From positions 17,736,802-17,800,801 of the forward strand of contig NC_063258.1 of NCBI RefSeq assembly GCF_019578655.1: 64,000 nucleotides of DNA. The letters run 5' to 3'. Under the pieces are notes generated by a model. That model made no database searches. It was not told the origin of the DNA and saw only the letters and a program-made list of their open reading frames with translations. The position numbers were made by a program, and so were the translations under genes. Shown here in pieces: positions 49,643-61,170 of the stretch (the first letter of the stretch is position 1; each line of letters begins with the position of its first letter). This stretch comes from Ricinus communis (lineage: Eukaryota > Streptophyta > Magnoliopsida > Malpighiales > Euphorbiaceae).

Positions 49643-51613
49643 TGTAATGCCCGAAATTTTCTCTTAATAATAATAATATTAATAATAATAAATGACGAGT
49701 TTTTATTTAATATTATTTTGTTTTTAATTAATTTAATTGGAATGATTTAAAATAGAATTTCAATGCTAGATAAAAATAAGGGAGTTATTTTTCTACATAT
49801 AATTAGTTTGATTTTTAAGAAATTAATTAAATAAATTAAGTGTTAGGATTAAATTGATAATTAATTTTGGAATAAGGATAAAAAATATAATTTTATTAAT
49901 ACGAGATTTTAATAAAAATTTGTATGGTTGGTATTTTTGTAATTAAATGTGTCGGAAAGGGTATTTTAGTAATTTTACAATTAAAAGCAAGGGTAAATAA
50001 GTTATTCTCTATTTTCAATAATCTTAATTTGGCCTAAATTAAATAGTTAGGGGCTCAATTGAAAAGCTAAAGAAAAGTTGGAAGGTTAAACAGAAATTTT
50101 ACAAGGCGAAATTGTTAGTAATTAAAAAAGTTAACGGACTAAATGGTGAAGAAGAAAAGTAGGAGGACCAACTTGTAATAGAGAAAAGAAAGAAAAGAAA
50201 TAGAACAAAGAAGAAGAAGAAGAAGAAGAGAAGAAGAGGGAGGAAGCTCCGCTGGCTTCAATGGTGGATGGGTGGTGGAGGTTCGGCCGAGGGTGGTGAC
50301 GACGTCAGGAGTTGTGACCATTAATAGCGAGCAAGCTAGGGGCGACGATGGCAGTGAACGGCGGCGGCAGGCGATGGAAAATGGTAAAAAATTGCAGCCC
50401 TTTTTCTCCATCGTTCATGGAGTTTTCGGCGACCATTTGCAGCATTTTTATGCTCAAAATGATAAGCAACTTCTAAGCTTCCTTTCCCGACCATCGCCAA
50501 CCTCTTGACACTGTCGAAATTGCAAAATCCGACGAGGTGAAAAGTATAGGGGCAGTTGAGATTTTCACTTTTTCGGCAGGTGCCATTAAGCTCATGACAA
50601 TCGGAGGGCATATCCGGACTCCTCTGAGCTCAAGCTTTTCAATGGCACTAGTTTTACGGCGACTGGACTCCGTTTGAAAATCGCCTGCCGAGATAGTCTG
50701 TAAATTTCTTTGGATGATCGGGAGTCAGATCAGAAGATTGGGTGGTGGAATCATCATCAACGCGTTGTTTTGCGGCTAGAGGCGAGTCGACCGAATGATC
50801 AAGCGTCTCAGTAATTCTCTAGCCCGTGGATTCTAGAGTTTGTTGAGAAAAATTATGTGATTAATTATTGTGTTGAGCATTAGAAAAATTATGTGAGGTT
50901 TGTTTGTCCAAATAATAAATTGTCAGACCGTCTGCCAATAATCGCGATTTGTGATGTGTGGCGGAGTAGGAAAAATAATAAAGTCTTGGTGACCCAACTC
51001 CCGTTAGATAAAATTGTTTGAAATTTGAAGTGTTTTTTGACAGGTCCTGGACCCGTGTTTAGGGGACGTTCTGCCGAACTTTTGGTAGAATTTATCCGAG
51101 TCGAAATTCTTAGACAGTTAATTCTAGGAGTCTAGACCTAGGTTTATTTATCAAATGTTTTACTTTTTTCTGAATGAATTGTTCCCATGATTAGATAATC
51201 CGTCAGTTCGACTCGCTCCTCCCAAGGCATCGGAGCAGAGCTAGAAGGTCCTCAGAGTTGTGTTGTTAGCTTTTCTGCAGTTCTTTTCATCTAGCAACCC
51301 GAGTCCTTCATCTTCGGATTAAACTAACTGATTTTATTGGTATAATTGATCTCTTAAAAAAAATTCTAGAATCTCTGCAGTAGAAATTTCAGATTTATCA
51401 TTTTGTAATTTTATGTAAATTCAAGTCTTGCCAAATTATACTGGCAGATCGAATTAAATAGGTAGTATATGATGGCTAAAGGTTAATTGTGGAATTAATC
51501 CAGATTGAATTTTGTTTGAGTTAGTGAATAGTCAAGCTTACTACGGGATTTAGTGGCCTTATGCCTATCCATATCCCAATACCGGTCACAGGCCCACATA
51601 TCGGGTCGTGACA
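49643..51613 (+). repeat. 3' LTR of element E
   Basis: Starts TGTAATGCCCGAAATTTT and ends GGGTCGTGACA. Colinear with the 5' LTR but visibly diverged, with many substitutions and several indels. It has its own GAA-rich tract near 50205-50235. Confidence 0.9.
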
Positions 51614-54380
51614 AACCCCTTAAATGGGTTAATTTTATAATATGAGAAAACAACCCCGTAAGAGGGGTATATTTGTCAATATAAAAAAATGACCTGTAAA
51701 ACGTGTATATTTATGGATTTGAGAAAACAACCCCATAATAGTGCTAATAATTTAATAAGAGAAAACGACCTTGTAAAAGTGGTATATTTATCAATATAAG
51801 AAAATAACCTCGTAAACGTGTATATTTATGAATCTGAGAGAACAACCCCGTAAAAGTAGTGTAATTGCGGGTCTAATAGAACAGCCTCGTAGTAAGGGTA
51901 AATTTCTTAATATGAGAAAACAACCCTGTAAGAGGGGTATATTTATAAATATTAGAAAACAACCCCGTACTACGGGGATATTTATCAATCGGAGAAATAA
52001 ACCCGTAATTTTAATATATTTGTGAGTATGAGAAAACAACACCTTAAAGGGGTTAATTTTATAATATGAGAAAACAATCCCGTAAAAAGGATAAATTTAT
52101 CAATATACAAAATAATACTGTAAAACATGTATATTTATGAATTTGAGAAAACAACCTCATAATAGTGCTAATATTTTAATATGAGAAAATGACCTCATAA
52201 ATGTGGTATATTTATCAATATAAGAAATTAACGCCGTAAAACATGTATGTTTATGAATATAAGAAAACAATCCCGTAAGAGGAGTATATTTATAAATATT
52301 AGAAAATAACCCCATAGTACAGGGAGATTTATCAATTAGAGAAAATAACCTTGTAATTATGGTATATTTGTGAGTATGAGAAATAACTCCTTGAATGGGT
52401 TAATTTTATAATATGAGAAAATAATCTCGTAAAAAGGATATATTATTCAATATATGAAAATAATACTGTAAAACATGTATATTTATGAATTTGAGAAAAC
52501 AACCCCATAATAGTGCTAATAATTTAATATGAGAAAACGACTCATAAAAGTGGTATATTTATCAATATAGGAAAATAACCTCCTAAAACATGTCTATTTA
52601 TGAATCTGAGAATACAACCCCCGTAAAAGTAGTATAATTGCGAGTCTAAGAAAACAAAATTGTAGAAGGGGTAAAATTTTTAATATGAGAAAAAAACCCT
52701 GTAAAAGGGGTATATTTATAAATATTAGAAAACAACCCCATAATACGGTGATATTTATAAATATGACAAAATAACCCCGTAATTATGGTATATTTATGAG
52801 TATTAGAAAATAACCGCTTAAATGGGTTAATTTTATAATATGAGAAAACAACCCCGTAAAAGGGATATATTTGTCAACATAAGAAAATAATTTCGTAAAA
52901 CGTGTATATTTATGAATTTGAGAATACACCCCATAATAGTGCTAATAATTTAATATGAGAAAATGACCCCGTAAAAGTGGTATATTTATCAATATAAGTA
53001 AATAAACCCACAAAACGTATATATTTTTTAATCTGAGAAAATAAGCCCGTAAAAGTATTGTAATTGCAAGTATGAGAAAACAACCTCGTAGAAGGGCTAA
53101 ATTTTTTAATATGAGAAAATAACTCCGTAAGAGGGGTATATTTATAAATATTAGAAAAGAAATTCGTAAAAGGGGTATATTTGTCGATATAAGAAAATAA
53201 CCCCGTAAAACATGTATATTTATGAATTTGACAAAACAACCCCATAATAGTACTAATAATTTAATATGATAAAACGACTTCGTAAAAGTGGTATATTTAT
53301 CACTATAAAAAATAACCACGTAAAACTTATATATTTATGAATCTGAGAAAACAACCCGTAAAAGTAGTGTAATTTTGAGACTAAGAGAATAGCCTCGTAA
53401 TCTGGGTAAATCTTTTAATATGAGAAAACAACCCTGTAAGAGGGGTATATTTATAAATATTAGAAAACAACCTGTAATACGGAAATATTTATCAGTCGGA
53501 GAAAATAATTTCGTAATTTTGGTATATTTGTGAGTATGAGAAAAAAATCCCTCAAAAGGGTTAATCTTATAATATGAGAAAACAACCCCGTAAAAGGAAT
53601 ATATTTGTCGATATAAGAAAATAATCCTGCAAAACATGTATATTTATGAATCTGGAAAAACAACCCCGTAAGAGAGATATATTTATAAATATTAGAAAAC
53701 AACCCCGTAATACGGAGATATTTTTCAATTGGAGAAAATAACCTCGTAATTTTGGTACATTTGTGAGTAAGAGAAAACAACACCTTAAATGGGTTAATTT
53801 TATAATATGAGAAAACAATCCCGTAAAAAGGGTATATTTGTCAATATAAGAAAATAATCCAGTAAAATATGTATATTTATGAATTTGAGAAAACAACCCC
53901 ATAATAGTGCTAATGATTTAATATGAGAAAACGAACCTGTAAAAGTGTTATACTTATTAAAATAAGAATATAACCCCGTAAAAACATGTATATTTATGAA
54001 TTTTAGAAAACAATCCCAAAAAAGTAGTGTAATAGCGAATCTAAGAAAATAGCCTCGTAGAAAGGTAAATTTTTTAATATGAGAAAACAACTCCGTAAGA
54101 GAGATATATTTATAAATATTAGTAAATAACCCTGAAATACGGGGATATTTATCAATCGGAGAAAACCCCATAATTTTGGCGTATTTGCGAGTATGAGAAA
54201 AAATACATATTTGAAAATAAGGGGTATATTTGTTAATATAAGAAAATAATCTCGTAAAACGTGTATATTTGTGAATTTGAAAAAACAACCCTATAATAGT
54301 GCTAATAATTTTATATGAGAAAATGAACCTGTAAAAGTGGTTTTTTTTATCAATATAAGAAAATAACCCCGTAAGGTTTC
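51614..54380. repeat. 39-bp higher-order satellite, block 6
   Basis: Same array and orientation, with frequent u8b monomers (about 51925, 52270, 52700, 53130, 53430, 53660, 54090). No gene is seen. It ends in GTAAGGTTTC, a junction that is not a clean monomer. Confidence 0.94.
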
Positions 54381-54387
54381 AAAAACT
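54375..54387 (-). other. PBS-like tail outside the 3' LTR of element F
   Basis: GGTTTCAAAAACT between satellite and LTR. It resembles GGTGCTAAAAACT at 58769-58780, which lies between the primer site and the other LTR. It should not be present at an outer end of a normally inserted element. Confidence 0.6.
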
Positions 54388-55806
54388 TGATATGTGCTAC
54401 TTGTGTTAGCTACAATCTAAGGACACCTATCGATGCAGTCTAGCACTAATGGCGAGTATCAAGGTCGTATTCCTCGGAAAAGTGAAAGCCCAGAGTTACT
54501 CCTTTGTTCTTTGTTATATTAAACTAAAATGAATGATGAATAATTTCTAAACTAACTAATAGCTACAAGCTATCTTTTAAGGGAGATGCATGAGTAATTG
54601 ATAAATAAAATAACCAAGACAAGAAAGCAAACCCAAAGGGAGCCTAAACTAGTTGGCAATCAAACAAAAGATAAAGGATTGGTGAGTCTAATTATGCTAC
54701 CCATGGACGAATTCTTAACCAAATTCGGTTTCTCTCTCGATATAACCAAATTCCTAAACCTAATAACCTAAAGTTGGAATCTCTTCCTAACGATTGATTC
54801 TTAAATTAGCATTAAGCTTTAATCCGCCTCTATTAAGCTTTGTTAATTCTTAATTCGGCTAGTTAATTATCCTTATCTCTAAGCGATTATTAACTAGTTC
54901 TTGCTATTCAAAATTCCAATTGCCAAATGGACTTCTCAATCACACAAAGCAACCTAAACATATAATTCACAATGTCTTATGAATAATGCATTATCTTATT
55001 AATACTGAAAGCAAGAAGAATACAAAACTAACCCAAACATACTAAGCCAATATAGTAAAGAAATCCTAATGGATTTAATCAATCTAGCTAATCATGTTCA
55101 TTATCAAAATCCACAAGAATTTAATTACAACAATGAGTAAAGGTAGAGAAACCTGATTATACCCTTAGATGAGAGTAAACAGCCCCAATTCCTCTTACTC
55201 GAATTGAATTGATTCTTGTTCCTCTTGCTCGATTTGAAAACCAATCAACGAACCTCGCCCAATCTTCAATCTTTGAAGGGAATCTGATTGAAACCTTGAT
55301 CCAAGTCTCCTTTTCCCTTGGTTTCAGCTTAGAAAACCCTTAGAGAGAGAAATATTAGGGTTTAGGATGTTCTCCCCCCGCTCCTCTGTCTTTCTTTTAA
55401 TTAATTCCCCGTGTCACAGCCAACACGGCCGTGCTGATGCTCGTGTTCCCAACACGGGATGGTGTTTATGCCCGTGTTAATCTTTGTGGCCGTGCTCCCT
55501 AAGAACTTCTTTTTCTTTGATGTTTTATGCACCCAACACGGCCGTGTTGGTGCCCGTGTTGGGAAAACGGCCAGTGTTGAAATCAATATGGCCATGTTCA
55601 GCTTCCTCATGCGCATACTTAGCTTGTTTCAGCAGCTTCGACGTCCAATTATGCTCCAATTCTTCCCTTTATCATTCTTTGACTTCTTTTGGACCTAATG
55701 CACACAAACAGATGCATAGGGTGAGCGTTGGAACCAATTCACATCCAAATGTCCATAAAATCAATCTTAAAAATCCTATTTAGATGTGTGTATTTTACGC
55801 ACCTCA
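54388..55806 (-). repeat. 3' LTR of element F
   Basis: Plus-strand ends TGATATGTGC and GCACCTCA (the last normally CATCA). Contains an 18-bp perfect palindrome at 55533-55550. Confidence 0.9.
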
Positions 55807-55811
55807 AATAA

Positions 55812-55820
55812 CCCCACACT
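55812..55820 (-). other. Polypurine tract of element F
   Basis: On the minus strand AGTGTGGGG lies 5 bases before the 3' LTR. Next to it, 55828-55845 forms a 7-bp stem with a 4-base loop around the TTGAGGACAAGCAA motif. Confidence 0.8.
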
Positions 55821-55845
55821 TAGCTTATTGCTTGTCCTCAAGCAA

Positions 55846-57349
55846 TCAAAAGTTAAAATAAGGAAAATAAACCACTAAGGAACAACACTTAAACTGACGG
55901 ACAAACTAGAGAGCTCCTGCACATATCCTTAACAAGCATAAGTCAAGCAAAAAGAAACGAAGCAATCAATTCAATCATCACAACCAAGATGCTATTGATT
56001 CACAAAATACTATCTCAACAAAATTATTCAGAACCAACTCCTCACAAGATTCACTCTAAGTCACTCAAAGTGTTTAAAGGGTAGTGTTTAATCGCTTAAA
56101 GCATCAACTACTGCCTTACTTACTATATGCTTGCTCTTAAATCCTACTCCTACCACTTATAGAGAGTCAACAACCATGTCAAGAGGTCTTTATAAGGGTT
56201 GTAATGGGGATTAGGCAAGGGTAGGTAAATTTGGTCAGAGTTGAACCTATGGTGTTCTGCAATGAGACACATGACCTGCACACAAGTCACAATAATCACA
56301 AGGGGTAAACAATGGATAGTAGTCTAAGGTGGAAAATAGGAATCAAGTCAAAATGTAAACTCCGAAAAGCAATTAAACAATTAGCTCACTTACTTCCTTT
56401 CTTTTCATCACCCTTCCCTCTTATTCTTCTTCTTATTATTTTTTTTCTTCTTTTTCTTTTTTCATAAGGGAAGAACATTCACATAATAGAGTGAATTTCT
56501 TTTGGATTGAAGAAAGCTGCTAAAAGATTCCACACTATTCCCAAGACAAAAATCTCCAATAAAAATAACTCATATGCAAAATCATAATCCAAAGCAGAAT
56601 AAAACTAAGTGGTAATGGAATATGATAAAAAAATGGTGAAAGAAGGGGTTATCTATAGAATCAATAAACGAATGAAAGCTATTTGGCTAGAATGAAAAAT
56701 TAAGTGCCTCTATCATACCAAAGTGTTAAACTCTCCTTGTGGCCCTCATAAGCATTACCGAGCAAGTTCTAAAAGTAAAGACAGTAATTGGCACTCTCAA
56801 CAAGAAATAAATACAAGCATATAAAATGTATGCTTACAATTTAGGCTCAATTTGTCACAAGTGTGCTTTTGAGTAGGTTCCAAACAAAAATCATCAAAAC
56901 AGAATTAAATAAACCAAAGCAACTTAGCACAAAACTCAAACTAATTATCTTACATTCTTCCGCAAAACTCAACACTATCGGTTTTACTTGATCACATGGA
57001 CATAAACAGGATTTCAAAAGTAAGTCAACAGTAAGAGCATCGAAACAAAGTAAAAAATTTTCAAAATTTTACAAAAAATTGCACAAAGAATAAACAAATA
57101 ACTGAGATGGGATAAATATCACCCACCCCACACTTAAAGGACACACTATCCCTAGTGTATAAAATATAAGAAATGAAAAAGGAAAAAGAGCTAATACTGC
57201 CCTCACTATGGCTCCGAAGTGAAAATAGGTGCATCATCAGGGGTATCAGAGCGTTGGCTAGTCTGTGGTAGAGGAGTGGCTACAAATAATAAAATAAAGA
57301 ATTAAAATCGAAATTGAAACAAAAATTAAATAAAATATGAAAACTAAAA
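55846..57349. other. Non-coding 3' interior of element F
   Basis: About 1.5 kb with no recognisable gene. It holds a pyrimidine-rich tract at about 56391-56465 and a second AAGTGTGGGG purine motif on the minus strand at 57124-57135. Confidence 0.75.
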
Positions 57350-57633
57350 CTAATAAAATGTTTCAAAACAAAAGGTTAAAATATTAGAGATTAAAGATAA
57401 AAATTGGGGTGCCTCCCAAAAGCGCTTCTTTTTTATGTGATGAGTCTTCTTAGCTGGACTCATGGTGAAAAGCAAACGGGCGTGATCGACGACCATCCAT
57501 CCTTCTTCCAAGCAAATGGCTTCAAGTATCCTCTTAGAGGGATAATCGTCAATTTCCTCTTCTCGACTACCAAGCAAGCTGCCAGTATGATGGGCAAAAC
57601 TCGCTCATCGTATAATTACACGTAGTCATGATG
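57350..57633 (-). pseudogene. Decayed region downstream of the gag frame of element F
   Basis: Continues the gag reading with stops and an apparent frame change. One frame reads EEEIDDYPSKRILEAICLEE and later KKKRFWEAPQF. The DNA for the latter (AAGCGCTTTTGGGAGGCACC on the minus strand) resembles the AAGCGCTTGTTGGGAGGCAA stretch known near the end of the coding part of Athila/Tat-type elements. No domain is recognised. It probably marks where pol was deleted and the end of the coding region was joined to gag. Confidence 0.45.
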
Positions 57634-58617
57634 CTATAGGGGCTCTTCCAATTTGAAAGCTGAAGTTTCACTAATTGGAAGGATCGACGGTTGGGCAATT
57701 TCTTCAAGAACGTCGATGGTTTTCTCCAATCCTTGGCTTGGTTCACTTGCTAGAAGAAACTCGAGCTCCTCCAAGACTTCTTCATTGGATAACTCGTGCT
57801 CATCTTCCATCATCGAAGGGACTTGTGGAAAATCCACCAAAAATTCCTCTAACTGCAACTCAGCATCATTAACTGTACGTTCTTGTTGATAGTCTTTCAG
57901 AGGAATCATGTTCGCCTCTTCCTTTTCTGGTTCTATCTCCATGTTCAAAGAGTCGTCCTGCACAGAAGCATCATTGTCAAACATAATAGATAACCCAGAA
58001 AAATTCTCACCTAAACGTAAAGTGACGGCGCTCAAGTGTTCCTCGGATTCAGTAGCATTTGATGGAGTTCCCAATTGCTCTTCAGCTAGTAACTTGAAGA
58101 TTAAGCCTACTTAATGCTCTATGTTCTTAATCGAGGCTTGTTGATCTTCAAGTATACTCTTTGTTTATTGGAATCTATCCTCAAGACTTGCAATAAACCT
58201 CGTCATCAGCTCCTCTAACACTAACTCTTTACCTTGAGTTGATGGTGCAAGATTAGACTGCTGAAATTCTGGTGGTTCTTGGCCATCTAGGCTCCATCCA
58301 AAGGGTGAATGAATGCTCAACTCTTGATTGTAGGTGCTTTCATACGAATCATTTGGCCAACTTCCCGTATAATTCACCTGTTGATAGTTTTAAGAACAAT
58401 GAGCAACATCACTATATAATGGACAATCATTACTCAAATGTAAAGCACAACAAAATTTATAAAAAACTTGAGATGAAAGGATAAGAGTGGAGAGTTGATC
58501 GGTAGCCCTACAAAATGATTCCACTCGAGCTTCTAAAGATGCACGGGTATCCCAATTTTTTGCACTTTCTTGGTTCCTAATCCCATTTTCCAACGTGTCA
58601 TACAAAGAGTTTAGCAT
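57634..58617 (-). pseudogene. gag: Gag C-terminal half with three in-frame stops (element F)
   Basis: One continuous minus-strand frame of 328 codons starts at ATG 58617, just after the leader, and ends at a stop at 57634. TAA codons break it at 58390-58392, 58165-58167 and 58111-58113. The first part (MLNSLYDTLENG, then ARVESFCRATDQLSTL) is followed by FCCALHLSNDCP, a decayed CCHC zinc knuckle in which the first Cys has become Tyr. Then come NYTGSWPNDSYESTYN, the counterpart of the NPYSNTYNPGWRNHP segment, and DQQASIKNIEH and AEEQLGTPSNATESEEHLSA, matching the IQNLE-QVGQLA and LPSNTE-NP-EHVKAITLRSGK segments of Athila/Tat Gag. An acidic tail follows. Gag packages element RNA; the N-terminal capsid part is absent, so function on its own is unlikely. 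The frame is intact apart from the stops, each where the family commonly has Gln. Confidence 0.8.
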
Positions 58618-58761
58618 TGAACCTCCTTATCATCCACTATCTGAACCATAAACATAACTAAATAAATATGTACAAACAAAATAAAAATAAATATAAAAAA
58701 AATTAAAAAAATGGCTAAATTAACAAATAGCAAATTTCACTCTAGTTATTAAACATTCATT
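58618..58761 (-). other. Leader of element F
   Basis: A-rich plus-strand (T-rich minus-strand) stretch between the primer site and the gag start. No further feature is seen. Confidence 0.6.
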
Positions 58762-58774
58762 GGCAACGGTGCTA
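58762..58774 (-). other. Primer binding site of element F
   Basis: On the minus strand TAGCACCGTTGCC, six bases after the 5' LTR. Two mismatches to TGGCGCCGTTGCC, the site class of Athila/Tat elements. Confidence 0.82.
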
Positions 58775-58780
58775 AAAACT

Positions 58781-60257
58781 TGATATGTGCTACTTGTGTT
58801 AGCTACAATCTAAGGCAGTGTACCTATCGATGCAGTCTAGCACTAATGAAGAGTATCAAGGTCGTATTCCTCAGGAAAGTGAAAGCCCAGAGTTACTCCT
58901 TTATTCTTTGTTATATTAACCTAAAATGAATGATGAATAATTTCTAAACTAACTAATAGCTACAAGCTATATTCTAAAGGAGATGCATGAGTAATTGATA
59001 AATAAAATAACCAAGACAAGAAAGCAAACCCAAAGGGAACCTAAACTAGTTGGCAATCAAACAAAAGATAAAGGATTGGTGAGTCTAATTATGCTACCCA
59101 TGGACGAATTCTTAACCAAATTCAGTTTCTCTCTCGAGATAACCGAATTCCTAAACCTAATAACCTAAAGTTGGAATCTCTTCCTAACGATTGATTCTTA
59201 AATTAGCATTAAGCTTTAATCCGCCTCTATTAAGCTTTGTTAATTCTTAATCCGGCTAGTTAATTATCCTTATCTCTAAGCGATTATTAACCAGTTCTTG
59301 CTATTAAAAATTCCAATTGCCAAATGGACTTCTCAATCACACAAAGCAATCTAAACACACAATTCACAACGTCTTATGAATAATGCATTATCTTATTAAT
59401 ACTGAAAGCAAGAAGAATACAAAACTAACCCAAACATACTAAGCCAACATAGTAAAGAAATCCCAATGGATTTAATCAATCTACCTAATCATGTTCATTA
59501 TTAAAATCCACAAGAATTCAATTACAACAATGTGTAAAGGTAGAGAAACCCGATTACACCCTTAGATGAGAGTAAACAGCCCTAATTCCTCTTGCTCGAA
59601 TTGAATTGATTCTTGTTCCTCTTGCTCGATTTGAAAACCAATCAATGAACCTCGCCCAATCTTCAATCTTTGAAGGGAATCCGATTGAAACTTTGATCCA
59701 AGTCTCCTTTTCCCTTGGTTTCAGCTTAGAAAACCCTTGGAGAGAGAAATATTAGGGTTTGGGACGTTCTCCCCCCGCTCCTTTTTCTTTCTTTCCTCTC
59801 TTCTTTCTTCTAATTAATTCCCCGTGTCACAGCCAACACGGCCGTGTTGATGCCCGTGTTCCCAACACGGGATGGTGTTTATGCCCGTGTTACTCTCTAT
59901 GGTCGTGATCCCTAAGAACTTCTTTTTCTTTGATGTTTGATGCACCCAACACGGCCGTGTTGGGAACACGGTGGTGTTGGTGCCCGTGTTGGGAACACAG
60001 CCAGTGTCAAAATCAACACGGCCAGTGTTGAAATCAACACGGCCATGTTCAGCTTCCTCATGCGCATACTTAGCTTGTTTCGGTAGCTTCGGCGTCTACT
60101 TATGCTCCAATTCTTCCCTTTATCATTCTTTGACTTCTTTTAGACCTAATGCACACAAATAGACGCATAGGGTGAGTGTTGGGACCAATTCACATCCAAA
60201 TGTCCATAAAATCAATCTTAAAAGTCCCATTTAGATGTGTATATTTTACGCACATCA
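58781..60257 (-). repeat. 5' LTR of element F
   Basis: Plus-strand ends TGATATGTGC and GCACATCA. It has a 20-bp perfect palindrome at 59945-59964 and several repeated CCGTGTTGGGAACACGG-type half-sites. It is 58 bp longer than the other LTR, mainly in this palindromic region. Confidence 0.9.
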
Positions 60258-61170
60258 ACGTGTATATTTATGAATTTGAGAAAACAACCCCATAAAAGTA
60301 GTGTAATTGCGAGTCTAAGAGAACAGCCTCATAGTAGGGGTAAATTTTTTAATATGAGAAAAGAACCCCGTAAGAGGGGTATATTTATAAATATTAGAAA
60401 ATAACCCCATATTACGGAGATATTAATCAATCGGAGAAAATAACTCCATAAGTTTGGTATATTTGTGAGTATGAGAAAACAACCTCTTAAATGGGTTAAT
60501 TTTATAATATGAGAAGACACCCCCGTAAAAGGGGTACATTTGTCAATATAAGAAAATAACCCCGTAAAACGTGTATATTTATGAATTTGAGAAAACAACC
60601 CTATAATAGTGTTAATAATTTAATATGAGAAAACAACCTCGTAAAAGTGGTATATTTATCAATATAAGAAAATAACCTCGTAAAACGTAGTGTAATTCCG
60701 AGTCTGAGAAAACAGCCTCGTAGAAGGGGTAAATTTTTTAATTCGAGAAAATAACCCCGTAATACGGGGATATTTATGAATTGGAGAAAATATCCCCGTA
60801 ATTGTGGTATATTTGTGAGTATAAGAAAACAACCCCTTAAATGGGTTAATTTTATATTATAAGAATGCAATCCGGTAAAAAGGGTATATTTGTCAACATA
60901 AGAAAATAACCTCGTAAAACATGTATATTTATGAATTTGAGAAATAAACACCATAATAGTGCTAATAATTTAATTTGAGAAAATGACCCGTAAAAGTGGT
61001 ATATTTATTAATATAAGAAAATAACCCTATAAAATATGTATATTTATGAACCTGAGAAAACAACCTCGTAAAAGTAGTATAATTACGAGTCTAAGAAAAC
61101 ACCCTCTAGAAGGGTAAATTTTTTAATATGAGAAAATAACCCTGTAAGAGAGATATATTTATTATATTAG
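60258..61170. repeat. 39-bp higher-order satellite, block 7
   Basis: Last visible piece of the array, same orientation, starting ACGTGTATATTTATGAATTTG (mid u3) and ending in a u8b-like monomer. No gene is seen. Confidence 0.94.

Larger units (their letters stand above)
45976..51613 (+). mobile_element. Non-autonomous Tekay/Del-like LTR retrotransposon (E)
   Basis: 5638-bp element. LTRs 45976-47937 (1962 bp) and 49643-51613 (1971 bp) start TGTAAT and end GGGTCGTGACA. The interior is 1705 bp with a Met-type primer site after the left LTR and a purine tract before the right LTR, so it reads rightwards, opposite to B. The flank is a near-perfect 5-bp duplication (AAACC at 45971-45975, AACCC at 51614-51618; intact satellite reads AACCC). 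The interior holds a decayed integrase tail ending in GAGGACGAATTT, typical of Tekay/Del chromoviruses. It is homologous to the interior of B, but the LTRs are shorter and much diverged, so it is a sister subfamily. No complete protein gene remains. Confidence 0.88.
54388..60257 (-). mobile_element. Non-autonomous Athila/Tat-like LTR retrotransposon (F)
   Basis: 5870-bp element with LTRs 54388-55806 (1419 bp) and 58781-60257 (1477 bp) around 2974 bp. On the minus strand it starts TGATGTGCG, has a TAGCACCGTTGCC primer site (the TGGCGCCGTTGCC class found in Athila/Tat elements) after the right LTR, and ends with the AAGCTAAGTGTGGGG purine tract before the left LTR. That tract, together with the GAGGACAAGCAA hairpin just upstream of it, is a common signature of this group. 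A broken Gag frame (57634-58617) is the only recognised coding remnant. No reverse transcriptase or integrase is seen, so it is non-autonomous. No target-site duplication can be found, and the left end carries a PBS-like tail, so its ends may come from recombination. Confidence 0.85.

Noticed and set aside
57404..58484. Plus-strand open frames opposite the gag remnant
   Set aside because: They are antisense shadows. Gag-family motifs, the primer site and the purine tract all place the coding strand on minus.
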